The notes under the pieces: model-generated
Databases searched by the model: none
Told to the model about the DNA's origin: nothing
The model's input: the letters and a program-made list of their open reading frames with translations, nothing else
Shown: positions 35,459 to 46,720 of the stretch, one piece after another
Numbering within the stretch: the stretch's first letter is position 1
How the letters are laid out: every line of letters begins with the position of its first letter
Translations under genes and position numbers: made by a program
Assembly (NCBI GenBank): GCA_008508345.1
Contig: QNGE01002401.1
Coordinates: forward strand, 27,776-91,775
Direction: 5' to 3'
DNA from: Paragonimus westermani
Taxonomy: Eukaryota > Platyhelminthes > Trematoda > Plagiorchiida > Troglotrematidae
Length of the DNA: 64,000 nucleotides

Positions 35459-36207
35459 AAAACGAGCCGTTCCCGATTGCCAATCTGACCGCACTTGCCT
35501 ACGGCGACAGTCCTGTCGATGTGAAGCAAATATCGAACAAGAAGCTTGTGATCAGGAGATCACTGCGTCGCAGCCACAGCAGCAGCATCGGAAACAACAG
35601 TCGACAGCCCTCCGCGGAGATATCGGAGACAGGCCAACAACCGACTCATGTAAGACACTCGCTGGGACGCACATCGTTAGAAACACTGACGTACACTCCT
35701 GTGCGTCTGTACACGCCCCCATCACCAAACACGCTGACTCTCGAGTCCACTATGCCCGCGGATACGGAAATGAGAATGCCACTTTACCAGACAGCGCCAC
35801 CTCTGCAACTCGAACAGTCCTCACTGTTCCGCGTGCGTCAACTGTCACAAAATCTGCGTGCTCAGCGTCAGCAACTTCACGAATTGCAGTCCGCCGACAA
35901 ACTGATTCTGCCTTGCTGTCGTGCAAGCCGCAGTCAGCAGCGACATCCGCAGCTACAACGCCGCGATGCGTTACTTTATCATCGTCTGGAAAACGGGCTC
36001 CGCTTAAACCGTTCCAACAATCCAGCGTGTCAACTCCGGTAAGACTTCTCCAAAAGGAGAATACTGCAGGCAGCCGAAAGGACATTAGGAGCAAACAACC
36101 ACCACACACTCCGTCCTCCGATAAGACGTCACACACCACGCATAGACGAAAGGTCCATGTCGACATTGATTCTGGGCGGGCATCGGATGAAATGCGAGAA
36201 GGGTCAG
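35459..36207 (+). CDS. CCP110: CCP110 large 3' exon, open in two frames
   Basis: Acceptor ccccttggtttcgtacag. The main frame (phase 2 in, phase 1 out at TCAG|GTAGGG, 36207) encodes about 249 residues, Gln/Ser/Thr/Arg-rich and probably disordered (starting KRAVPDCQSDRTCLRRQSCR). It joins in phase to the last exon, which is why it is preferred. A second frame is open over 35459-36038 (NEPFPIANLTALAYGDSPVD; later RVRQLSQNLRAQRQQLHELQ). It enters in phase 1, ends at a better donor (CCG|GTAAGA, 36038) or at its own TAA (36040-36042), and looks equally protein-like. Vertebrate CP110 also has a basic, low-complexity C-terminus, which does not discriminate. Confidence 0.6.
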
Positions 36208-36484
36208 GTAGGGTAAACTTATGGGCCTCGGTATTTTCATGCGTTGCAATTTATCTGGTTATGTGCATTCGTTTAAGCTGAATTATTCGTGCAATGATGT
36301 GCATAACGCCAAATGATTTGGCAAGTTGCGTAGTCATTGCTCACTTTAGAGTGCTTTGATTACCACTTCCCTACGAAATCATTTGCTAATTTACGTCTTC
36401 GTTTCATCTGATGACAAACCTGAATTGGTTGGTCTACTTCGCTGTTTGCTTTGCTTTCTTCATTCACCATCCCGCCACTCACAG

Positions 36485-37062
36485 AGGTACCGTCCGATTT
36501 CAACTTTAATCTACCGTACTCCGTCTCCGGTCCCCTACTGGAGGCGAGTGGTTTTCCGTTGGCACACTCTGGGTTCGAAAGAACACATAGCGTGCGTCGA
36601 TCAAATCGGCAATCCCACTGTGCAAGACACCTCAGTCGCGGCAAACGACCGGTTTCTCGTCCTGTAAGTAATCTTCCCACAAGTCCTAATGCACTTCATT
36701 CAGCAGGGGATTGGTATCCCGTACGTCGTCGTATAATAGCCGCCAAGTATCCTGACTCCTTCCAGACCGATCCGCCGCAACCCATACAACCCATTTTTGA
36801 AAGCGAGCAACGCGCCTTGACACCGAATAATCGTTCATCCTCCGATTTATCTTCTGCCACCACCATTAGCACTAAGCAAGGTGAAGTGGCACACGAAAGC
36901 GCTCCAGTACGTCGTCTGAATCGTTGGAGCGATGAATCTCACCAACCTCCACCCCGTGAACGAATCGTGGGCTTGCCGGGTCATCCCACCAATAGTCCAT
37001 CCTATCTTCGTGCAACCTGGTCAATAGAATCGGGTGATGCTGTGACACTCCATCCTCCGTAG
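36485..37062 (+). CDS. CCP110: CCP110 terminal exon
   Basis: Acceptor gctttcttcattcaccatcccgccactcacag. After two bases that complete a codon it runs VPSDFNFNLPYSVSGPLLEA through 191 codons to TAG (37060-37062). The composition is Ser/Arg/Pro-rich, with short motifs such as RPVSRPVSN and LNRWSDESHQPPPRER. A donor-like GTAAGT at 36665 is ignored because removing the adjacent short stretch would destroy the frame. No polyadenylation signal is obvious within 150 bases downstream. No domain is recognised. Confidence 0.72.
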
Positions 37063-37630
37063 TGAAAATGTGGGAAACGGGAAGTCACCTTGTATATAGA
37101 CCCATTTTCTGCCGTGCTGCTGTTTCATATCGTCTTGGGTACATTGGATTGTTTTATGACACGTACCTTGCTTTTTCTTTGCGGACTACACCAACTTGTT
37201 AGGGTTTGAATTGCTCACGAAGAATGTAGGCGCAGTTGTTTATTTTTTTGTGCTGTATACTTTCGCTTTACCTGTCTGCTCCTGCCATCAGGTTGTGCAT
37301 TTTTTCCGGTGATCATACAACGGCATGACGTTGCATTTATTGGCTCATACCTTTTCCCGCCTCCCCGATGGCCTGTTACGCAATGTATCTTATGTACACC
37401 CATGGGAAGCCAAATACAACTAGCTATCATCCACCTGAATGAAGCTTTTGCCATACCGATGGAAGTGGTGAGATATCTGTGAAACATTGTAGCCACTGTG
37501 TATTGAAGAGATAGGATGAATCAGAAAAGCTATACGAGTGCAAGCACGCCATCAGCTATCGAACAATGTTTCAAACCGTTAAGTTCACGTCTCAATTAAC
37601 CGTGACAACGTTATTTTGCTAACCCTTAGT
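37063..37630. other. CCP110 3' flank
   Basis: Presumed 3' UTR and flank. Nothing else was recognised. Confidence 0.4.
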
Positions 37631-38591
37631 GGTCTTGACTAACTTTTCATGTGCGGAATTGAATGGTAACAGGAGTAACAATATGTCGAAGGTATGAGTT
37701 TGTAGCTCAACTAGAGGCAAAGCAAATCCATGGAATACAGTAGATCTCGTGGACTCAATAAATATAGCATGCGGCTGAACGGTCTTTAACGCCAATAAGG
37801 AATCGTTTAGTAAGGTCGGTATCAGCCCATCATTTCTTAATCGTAAAACTATTTTTTCCACTGTACTGTGTAATCAGATGTTTTGTGAATCAGCGGATAT
37901 GAGTGGATATAAGAGAAGCCTTGTTCGAAAGCTTTTTCACAGAGCACGGAGGCTATGCACAGATGATAATCTACCACAAGAATTAAGCACACTTAGAGAT
38001 ACGTTGTTGGCTAACGGGTACCCTTTGCAATTTATCAAGAAATATAGCAGTGTCATTACCCCCAGGATACAATAAACAACGGTACCAAAGAAGACGGTAT
38101 ACTTAGAACTCCCGTTTTTAGGGGACGGCTGGTCAACAATGAAAAAAAGACGTCTAACAGCTGCTATATCCAGATCTTATAACGCTGTAAAACTATGTAT
38201 AATACAACGAACCAAGGCCTTACCAGTCTCTTCGGCTACGAACAAACAGCCTACTTCTCTCACATCCCACTGTCTATACAAATATTCATGTAGTTGCAGT
38301 ATGAGCTACATAGGGAGGACAAACCGTCAGCATGTACCCAAGTGGCTGGAAACACAACTAGAAACACCAGGCGCTTGCATCGAGGCCGACGGACGGCACC
38401 CGACATCATCAATAGCGAGACACCTAATCCAAACAGGACACAGAGTCAAAGTTTGTGACGCATTCTCTGTGATTTTTCGAAGTCACCGGAAACGTATCCT
38501 CCAGTTTGCTGAGGCTTTGGCTATCAGACGTTATAATCCCTCCCCGTGTGTTCAGAAACAGTTTGTGTTAACGCTGCGGCTACCTTGGTAG
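37631..38591 (+). mobile_element. Penelope-like element 3' part with GIY-YIG endonuclease
   Basis: The frame at 37878-38072 reads SGYKRSLVRKLFHRARRLCT and LRDTLLANGYPLQFIKK, the post-RT region of Penelope elements. The frame at 38139-38588 carries CLYKYSCSCSMSYIGRTNRQ (the YIG half of the endonuclease with its Cys cluster), then SSIARHLIQTGHRVKVCDAF and ALAIRRYNPSPCVQKQFVLT, the usual C-terminal end. The second frame is intact for 150 codons but is out of frame with the first, and the RT is missing or unreadable upstream. It lies immediately downstream of CCP110 in the same orientation, so it could be mistaken for a host gene. Confidence 0.78.
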
Positions 38592-39489
38592 TCAGCATTC
38601 CCATTCGTTTAATCTTCATTTCCGTGTCTGTCTGTCTAATCCCTGAAGCCATTATTTCCGCCCTACGGTACCTTATCTTAATGTTTGAAATTAGTTACAT
38701 GTCCATATGTGATCAGAATGTACGAAATGTTACTCCGGAGAACATCACATGATTTACGTCTTCTCATTGCTTTATTCAAGATATTAAAGGTGACGCGCCC
38801 CTTCGATGATATTTCCTTGGGGGATATTTCCAACAGACGAGAGGATGTCACCCAGGTAGACTCAAGGTCTCAAGTGAATTCACCACGTCTTAGAAGATAG
38901 ATGTTAGACTGATGGACTTCTGAGTAGGGACTCTCCAGATGCGAAGCGTGTTATTCGGATCACCTTCGGTCTTTAGACACACTGATTTTTTACTCTGCAA
39001 AGAATTGGGTCGGGTAGTTTATCATCTGAAAGTAACGCTGCATCGATTTTTGTTAGATTTTAGATCGATTAGTGATCACACAAGAATTGTACATTTAGGT
39101 TCCCTATTTGGTGTATCGCAATCGGTTTTATTTAGCACAGCATACGCATCTGGAATGTAATCGAGGCAGTAGTGAATCTCAGACTGGATATTTACTTCCT
39201 CATTGTCATCATTTGTTAACCAAAAACATTCATATTACCCGTCATTCGTCTGGATTTTTGGAAGAATTATTGTAAATGTCTGCGCACCTGTTTCGAGGTA
39301 GCCCCGTAAAGGTTTTGTTAGCCGATTTTAATGACTATTTAGCGGACAGTATGTGAGGAGTTTTGACCTGTACTCATGACAATGTTGCAACCTGTCTGTA
39401 TGTAAGTCATCCTTACTTTTTAATTGCTATGGTGTGCAAAATGTTCTCAGACGAGGGTGGGGGCTATTTAGGCTGACACAATCAGCATC
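38592..39489. other. Intergenic, nothing recognised
   Basis: Several short open stretches without motifs. Confidence 0.4.
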
Positions 39490-39600
39490 AAATTGCCTAT
39501 AATTTGCAACCAAACAACCTAATTGCAAGTGAGTAGAAAGACAGCAGCTTCCTTGTCGCACCACTCTACTGGTTTTCCCCACTGCTTACGCAATTGACTC
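39490..39600 (-). mobile_element. LINE 3' UTR fragment
   Basis: The stretch aatttgcaaccaaacaacct followed by aattgcaagtgagtag matches the LINE tail at 8810-8900 (cttgcaaacaaacaaccgag, ctgcaagtgagag). Only the tail is present. Confidence 0.5.
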
Positions 39601-42289
39601 AAAAAGCAGTAAACCTGACGTCACTGACTCTTAAGTGTTTGCAACCAGAAGCCAGTTGGTCTCCACGTCAGTAGACGAACTGCACCTATATTTCCGAGTT
39701 CTGGTGGCTACATTATGGTCGAACGCCAATCGGGCAATTGAGAATTATACTCCGTCTTTTGGTGGGTTTTCTGCGATCTCGTCAAGCCTATTTCGGCGAG
39801 CAGCGGTCTTCAAACCTCCCTTGCATAATCTGTATTTCGGCATTTTTCTATTGCTTAGATTAAGCCTCGTAGTTTGTGAAAGTGGTTTTCCTCAGATGCG
39901 CCGAAGCGAAGTTGAGCGAGGATTTCCGACAAGTTTACGTTTTACTAAAGACGTTCATCGAATCATACTTGAATTCTTCTTTTCATTTGTGATAATTTGA
40001 CTGAATGGTGGCATTTTACTACATCATTCAATTTTTAATGGCCGGTTATTTTTCCTATGGGACGAGATGACGGAGGCACAGAATCGTTGCAGTTTCTGTC
40101 TGAACTTGTTAATGAGTACATACTAAATCTTAAGCCGAAATTTACCTACAGCATTCATGTTGTCCGAATGCTTATTACGTCTTGTCGTGAATGCTCGATA
40201 TCTTTCGTGATCGCCTAGCAATCGTAGAGATAGTAACGTATCAGTGGGCAGAATGTTCGGTTACAGGCGATCCGGAAGCCCTTGTGCCGAGTTGTCACGA
40301 ATTCCAAGGGATTATAGGGCTATCTGATTGATACACAAGCCATTGGTTACAGAAAGGTTTCAAAGACGAAGTCGAACTCGAGAGCCTCCTATAAATTGAT
40401 CTTCGGAAACAGCCGGGAATGGTCAGTTACTGTGGCAAAAGGTGGGACTGGCTGATATTTTTTATTATAGAGGATTAACGAATTGTAGTCTAATCTTAAA
40501 CCTGACAAGTGAGGTGGCATGTATGTGAACAGGCATATCTTCTGAAGGACATTAGTCGATAAATTGTCTGATGAAAGTTTTATAGGGTGTGAATCTGTTA
40601 CCACAATCGTCTTCTGAGCTTGCATTTCCTCAGTTGTGCTTATTATTTCCATTGGACCAAATTATCGAGTGCTCACAATTTCCGAAACAGAACGGAGTAT
40701 ATGCCTATCACGAGAACTATACGAGGTCTGGTTTGTCAGTTTATAAGCCAAGTTCAGTCAGGCAGTGCCAAACTACTTGTAAACCAAAAATCAGCCAACG
40801 GACCACTGTATATTGGAAAGATTTTAGGCGAACAACGAAGAGAGTAGAGAATAACAGGCTGACCAGTGAAATTATTCAGAGTCGTATCACAACCCCGAAG
40901 GAACACACGAGCCTTGAATAAGTATCCAAACTTAAAGCGAAATGCACGTGCACGGAGCTACCGGGAAAACGTGGAACTCAAGCAATTCCTGTTGTTCTGG
41001 TAGGATGGAAGGGCTGATACTGCATTCGATTGTACACTGTTTGGCCGTTACATATCACGGCGTGGCTCGGCCGTTTAGCGTTGATTTTGTCATTTATGGT
41101 TTCACGACAGATGATTTTTTCCCATAAAAACGGTATTGATAATGTAAAACGTAATTCGATTCGCTTATTACAGCAGTTGAACTGCCAAATATTACGCAGG
41201 TATACTGATATTTCATTTGAATAAGGTTTTTTACTATGCACCTCTTTTTCCGATTTCGATTTGTTTGAAACATTCAGTCTCACCTAATCTGACCAACTGA
41301 CTTAGTGGCCCGAATTGGATGTCGTCCTGAACCCGATAGTCAGAGTGGGGTTTTACCCCTTCCAGATCATGTTGAACGGGCCAAGGAGGTGTAGCCAAGT
41401 TTGGAGAAGTTGCGCTCTATGAGTCGTATGCCTTGTGAATTTCCAGTAAACAAGGTCCGGCTTCCTGATTGTATAGTGAAACCATCTTTATAATTAAAAC
41501 ATTGGTGTCTTCCCTGTATGGAAGAAGACGGCTAGGAGAATTGCTCTGGTTCAACGAGCACTCTCAACGCCCATCGGCTGGTCTTGGCAGCCGGCGTATC
41601 ATATAACACTCTCAAAGAATTTCCAGTAACTCCCGATGATTGCATACAGCAGGATTCGGGATTACACATCTGTTTCCCTCACTGTCCCCTTGGATTAGGT
41701 TAGTCCCACATTGTCATACGAGTCAGACTTTCGGGTCAACGGTCCTGAGTAAGGTCCCCCAGCAAATCCTCAGCATGTCCCGTTATGACGTAATCCAGGC
41801 TGCGTCAGAGCTCCGAGAGAAGTCGTTCTTGCTGTCCGCTGATGGTACCTACATTTTCCTCTTCTGTTTCCGATTCTTTTCTTAAAAACAAAACGTCTTC
41901 CAACCTTACGAATGGGGTCAGTACGCTTTTCTGGTGAGCGCTCGTGCGCCTGTATCTGCACGTGTGATGTGTCTGAAACTTGAGACTGTGATTGTAGTTT
42001 TGTTCTTCTGAATTCGCCTTCGGATAGTACTACGGGTCAATGACTCTCCCATGATGGCTAAAATCAATGAAGCCGAATGTCACAGTCAAACTGGAGTGGG
42101 GATCGCGCTGGGTTTCAGAACACAACACAGCTTGACCGATACGATCCTAGTTACCGGTCTGTGCCATCCTGTGGCAGCTATCGAATTTCCACCAAACACC
42201 TTGCAACGTGACACTAAGACGCCCTCTGTAATACAGCTTACTTGCGGCTGTCATCCTCCATCCGCCTGCTTCAGTCATTACTAAAAGCT
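39601..42289. other. Intergenic, no gene recognised
   Basis: Open stretches at 39635-40000, 40589-40921 and 41640-41885 have no recognisable motif. The 41310-41640 stretch has a repeat-like texture but could not be assigned. Confidence 0.35.
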
Positions 42290-42720
42290 ATGAGCCCGAC
42301 CAGAAGGTGACGTAGCTCAGTGGTGATATTCGATGAGCAGGAGGAAAAAATAACCAAAAACGGTAATAATGATTAGGTGGAATTGTTATGAATACAAGCA
42401 CACCACTGACTTCTGCGCAATGTCTTCTTTGGATAACGTCAGTTGCCACCGGTTTGAACGTTCACAAACCATCCTGATCGGGTAGATGGCACCTACCCAC
42501 GTTACTCATCGGAATAACCGTGGTCTTCCTATTTTGTGGCCACCCCGTTGCTTGACCACTCTGCATGTTGGCCCAACCTTCGGTAGTCTCAGTAAATTGT
42601 AATTGGTGAGGAAAACGCTCATCTAGCACGTGGAGCACGACCCAACCGTTGCAGACTGTACAGTTTGGTAATCGTGCATTCCGAGAGTTGCAAAATGCTC
42701 TCAGGGGGACGCAAGCCCCC
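42290..42720 (-). mobile_element. LINE 3' fragment, strongly decayed
   Basis: The minus strand resembles the C-terminal LINE segment at 13304-13645: atctagcacgtggagcacga...cccaaccgttgcagactgt corresponds to the LGHVLRMP block, and ctatgagcccgaccagaagg near 42288 matches tgagcctgaccagaaggt at 13316. Too many shifts to read a protein. Confidence 0.5.
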
Positions 42721-44325
42721 CGGTAAAATGGTTCAAATTATATTCTCAAACGTGATCTTACATATTTCAGATATGCCTGGAATTATGAAATAATTCTCTA
42801 GCCTTATGCAAATCGGCCACACGTTCTTATGTTACCGTCATTGGAGATACAGCCTTCTAAGTACACAAACACTGCAGACTCGTTTTCTAAGTTGAACTTT
42901 ATTGTTGCAATCTTGGAGTGTCAACTCCCGCTGTGAAACTGCATAGTGTAACCAAATTTAATTTAACAGTAAGAAATATTATCAACTGTCATACTAAGTA
43001 GTTATCCCGTTGTGAGCACAGTTAGGCCCATGGGTACGTCTTTGAAAGACAGATTGAGAACTTCAAACCAACAGGCATGCAGACACCGAGGATGAGATGT
43101 CCACCAAAAACTCGTAACAGCTACCCCCATAATGATGGAGACTATCCATGGACTTGCAGGTTGGTTAGTAGACAGACTTATACAGGTTCCTGAATGGCTG
43201 TCCCACACTGTGTCCACAGCTCTTTCGAGTTTGTAGAAATTTTTGAGCACACTCCAGTAAGTCCACAAAGGATGTATTCGGTCGATAGTGGCTTGTTCAC
43301 CAGTTTGTTGCTGCAGTTTTGTTCCAGTCACATTCTGCTGGTAGATTGCTCGGTTACTACACGAATCACTAACTAAACGGCATCGTATCGAACAGAAAAG
43401 TTATTACTGGAGAACGCCCATTCGAGGTGACACCAGAGTATTATGTATTGTATGGGTGTACGTTGACTACACAAACAGTAAGCCCTCTCTGAACAGACTA
43501 CTGTCAGAAACCGCCCGAAAGTGGTTCCTCCTGGAAAATGGAGGAGCACTTCAGACAATTCATCGTTCGCACACCAGAGGACAGTAGAAACTGTCGTTTA
43601 TAATTTTGAAAAACGTCCGACGGATAGTTTGCACAGTTTATCTCTATTTTTCAATAGCACACAAATGAAATCGTATTCTGTAAGCGGGCTTTCTAAGGAT
43701 TTATGTTGCTGAGGATGATCAAAGGACGTAGGCCACTGCGTTACTCCCGATGAAACAAACAGGTTTGTGGAAGTACTATCATCTATCAAATGCTATGCGT
43801 TCAAGCCACGTGAAAAATATCAAATGAAGTTTAATGTACCTTAGGCTTATAAGCTGCAATTGAACTAACTAAATTGAGGTCAGATAAATTCTACTTCGTG
43901 TCAACGGAAACAAGACAAATTTGTGCCCTAACTAGTACATATTCGGGATCCCCCTGTCTCGAACAGGCTGGCCCTCCGCCATATGCGTTAAACAATGATG
44001 AAATACATCGTGTGCACTATTGAGATGCGCATTGTTGATGGAGTATGTGAGTGCCCTAAAAAGGAATAAGAAAAAACAACCATTGACTGTGATAGGGAGA
44101 AAATCAGTCGGTAGTGACACTGAGGCCATGGGCTCACTGCTCAGGTGTACGTCCAGAATTTGACAACAGCACAAAGGAATGGTTGTAGAAATAAAAGAAG
44201 AAAGACAAATTCTCTGTCAAGCAACACATAAATCAACAAAAAGTTCTGAATTATGGCTCCTGCATCAAAAACCTGAAAGACAACACGTGTCACCACCACA
44301 AATTTGAGGTTCCCGAACGTGCAAA
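42721..44325. other. Intergenic region / SNAP29 3' flank
   Basis: Nothing recognised. This is the space between the convergent CCP110 and SNAP29 genes, after the repeats. Confidence 0.4.
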
Positions 44326-44547
44326 TTATTTAGGCTTGACTCCGAGCAATTTGTTCATCTGTTGATTTTGTTTGCTCATTGTATCGTTAATAGAGTCCAC
44401 ACGAGGCGTCATTCGTTCCAGTCGCTCATTTTGAACACGAAGTTCTTCATTCATTCCTTGAGCAAGTCCTTTCAGTCGCGACATGCCATCAGACATGAGG
44501 GATAGATTACGATCGAAATCAGAGGCAGTTCCAACAGGTTGATTGCT
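44326..44547 (-). CDS. SNAP29: SNAP29-like protein, C-terminal exon (Qc-SNARE helix)
   Basis: The acceptor ttcagttcttacag opens phase 0. The exon encodes 73 residues ending in a TAA (44326-44328). After SNQPVGTASDFDRN it forms one SNARE helix: SLMSDGMSRLKGLAQGMNEE, LRVQNERLERMTPRVDSIND, TMSKQNQQMNKLLG. The glutamine of RVQNE (exon residue 39) falls at the zero layer, and heptad hydrophobics run on both sides. GMSRLKxLAxGM with this spacing is typical of SNAP29, and the C-terminus stops right after the helix as in that family. SNAP29 proteins give two SNARE helices to fusion complexes (autophagosome-lysosome and recycling membranes) and, lacking a membrane anchor, are cytosolic. The N-terminal helix is at 60959-61197. 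Confidence 0.86.
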   Translation of the reverse strand, partial: SNQPVGTASDFDRNLSLMSDGMSRLKGLAQGMNEELRVQNERLERMTPRVDSINDTMSKQNQQMNKLLGVKPK

Positions 44548-45039
44548 CTGTAAGAACTGAATACGATAAATATGGAAATGATTACCGAGTTGGGTACAAA
44601 AGTAATCAAATCGACGTAAGTTCAAAGTGGTAACTTTTAACCAAACAGCGATCTCAACAATTACTGGGCTGAATACTAGAAGGCTGTTCTTGTCTAAGCT
44701 GGAGCATTCGAGAAGATTTTGAAAAATTAACATATGTTAAGATGTGTTAAGATATCCTGAACAAAAAACGATTAAGGATACAGCACGAACTCGTAAGAAG
44801 TCGTGTAACCGACTTAAAACCGAAGACTGAAAACAGTGCAGTCAGATGAGATGATTCGAACCTCTTGTATTACTTATACGAGTAACATGCTTTCAAGATG
44901 AACAGAGCAGCGAATGGGTATAGTGGACAGTCAACCGAGATACATCCACCGGAAGCTTCGGTGCATGCTTCCCATGACGGTCAAAAACCTGCCACAATAT
45001 TCGACGAAAAACTGACTGGATCAAAAAACAACTACCGGA

Positions 45040-45170
45040 AGACCGCATTACTGGACCATTGCGTTCTCCTTGGCGTATCCAAGCAGTGGTAACTAAGAAA
45101 GGACAAAAAACGAGCTGTGATAGACCGAAATCAGATCACCAATCCTTACACTCAAATAAATGCTTGCTTG
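45040..45170 (+). mobile_element. Ty3/gypsy reverse transcriptase fragment
   Basis: The plus strand reads RSPWRIQAVVTKKGQK and, after a one-base shift, RAVIDRNQITNPYTQINA. This is the start of a gypsy RT domain (SPWxxQVVVxKxxxxKxRxVxDYxxxINxxTxxDA). It is opposite in orientation to the larger gypsy element nearby and distinct from it. Confidence 0.5.
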
Positions 45171-45383
45171 CGATCAGATTAGTGAGAGGGTACAGGAAAT
45201 ACTTCATTATTCTAATGTTAGCTCTATGGATTGACAGAGCACTATCAACAAATACTAATCAAGGAGGAGGAGAAACTACATACCATTTTCCAAAACCTGT
45301 AAACCCCTCCAACATTGTTGGCGATCACAGTTTTGAGCGACCAGCCGTCTTGTGTGCTTCTAATGAGCAGTAGACAAACTTAC

Positions 45384-45429
45384 TGAAGATGAAGGATTGC
45401 ATGCAACATTTACGATGCGAACACACAAG
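45384..45429 (-). CDS. SNAP29: SNAP29 candidate linker exon
   Basis: A 46-base stretch with a good acceptor (caggtttctattgttag) and a perfect donor (TCA|GTAAGT). It enters in phase 2 and leaves in phase 0, exactly what is needed between the 60959 exon (ends phase 2) and the 44547 exon (starts phase 0). The product is LCVRIVNVACNPSSS. Its composition is not convincing for a SNAP29 linker, so it rests on splice signals. Confidence 0.3.
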
Positions 45430-45559
45430 CTAACAATAGAAACCTGACCGAAAGATATGGTTTAAAATCCAATAGATAAAAAAGGTACCATCGGTGCATG
45501 AGGATTAAACCTACTAGTAATGTGAACCCAGAAGGCGGATGGCACACAAGTTGGTTATT

Positions 45560-45822
45560 TGGGAAACCAATACACTACTTAAGCGTCTCAACGGGACTAA
45601 GAACAAAAACAATCATTTGCACGCCACACTCGTCTGAGGATGCTCCAGTCGTTTTAGACACCATGTCTCAGTTCCGTCATGTGGCGAAAGCCATTCTACG
45701 TCATTCTGTCTTCCAATGATCCTTCCCATATCTCTCCCGTATTTATCCCGCGATCACTTCGATCCAAGCTGCTACTGAATAGTGGTGAGAGTAGTATGGT
45801 GCGACCGTCTATCCTTACTACA
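45560..45822 (-). mobile_element. Probable 3' LTR of gypsy element 1
   Basis: The purine tract GGGGGAGGAG (45823-45832, minus strand) is followed directly by TGTAGTAAGG, the expected polypurine tract and TG start of a 3' LTR. A TATA-like GGGATAAATACG lies about 80 bases in. The far end is not defined because no second LTR copy was found in the window. Confidence 0.45.
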
Positions 45823-45832
45823 CTCCTCCCCC

Positions 45833-46384
45833 TCAAAGATTGTTCCACTCGTAACAAATAGCGTTCAGGTTCTCCTTGTTTTCTCGACGATCTGCGTGCC
45901 GGCCTCGGTGCTGTTGACACACCTGGTGTGCATTCTCTTCTGATCGGAGTGTCGTACCATTTACAAAGTTGGCTTCCGTGCACTCGATGTTCACTTTTCT
46001 CATTCTTTATCAGATACACTGGGCCACGACGTTCAACTACCACATAGTGTCCCCTCCACTTTGCCAGGAACTTTCTAGATCCGGGTCCTGTTGTCCCCGC
46101 GTTCAGCCGGTCTCGGCATTTAACCTTAGAAACATGTTCAAACACAGCCCTTCGACCCGATAACCTCGCAGTTGATTGCTCCTTAGAAGCTTCTTGTGTT
46201 TTCCAAGTTTCGGTTGGCCGATCTCCGATCTTCCGCTAATTCACGCGCGCTCATCCGTCGGTCTCCCCATAAACCAATCTCTTGATCGACTGGCACGCGA
46301 CAATACATTAGCGCGAATGGCGACTTTTTCGGCCCCTTGCGGCGAACAGCGGTGGGCCAATAGAATCAACGGTAACGTTTCTTC
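45833..46384 (-). pseudogene. gypsy 1 integrase C-terminal region, frameshifted
   Basis: From about 46384 to 46150 the frame is broken but SPFALMYCRVPVDQEIGL and GDRRMSARELAEDRRSANRN are readable. From 46145 the open frame continues VFEHVSKVKCRD and GSRKFLAKWRGHYVVVERRG, PVYLIKN, the GPY/F-type end of gypsy integrases. The codons after about 45850 run into the polypurine tract and LTR and are not real coding. Confidence 0.7.
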
Positions 46385-46720
46385 TCAGCTTCCTCCTTTC
46401 GCAGCCAAACATTCCTTGATTGTGCGATTGTTCCTCTCCGTCAATCCGTTTGATTGAGGATGATATGGAGTTGTGCGTATTTTTTTTATTCCCAAACAGT
46501 TCCGAAACTCCTCACTTTCGAAGAACGGGCCTTGATCAGCCAATATGCTTAGTGGTATTCCGTGATCCACTATGGTGTGCTCCATCACCGCCATGCACAC
46601 CGGGCTTGCGCGCTGATCGGGTATAGCGGCTGCTTCGATCCACCTTGTGAAGTGCTCGGTCAGGACTACGATGCATTGATTTCCGGACGTCGTTACTGGA
46701 AAGGGGCCCATCACATCCAC
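46385..46720 (-). pseudogene. gypsy 1 integrase catalytic core
   Basis: Reads MDVMGPFPVTTSGNQCIVVL, then ILADQGPFFESEEFRNCLGI, then RTTPYHPQSNGLTERNNRTI. The three acidic residues of the DDE triad are visible: D of MDVMGP, D of LADQG (usually TDQG) and E of LTERNN. It is separated from the upstream pol frame by a frameshift around 46720. Confidence 0.8.

Noticed and set aside
36356..36667. Alternative frame in the last exon with GTAAGT donor
   Set aside because: Product is not convincing and no downstream acceptor restores an open frame; the other frame runs 191 codons to a stop.
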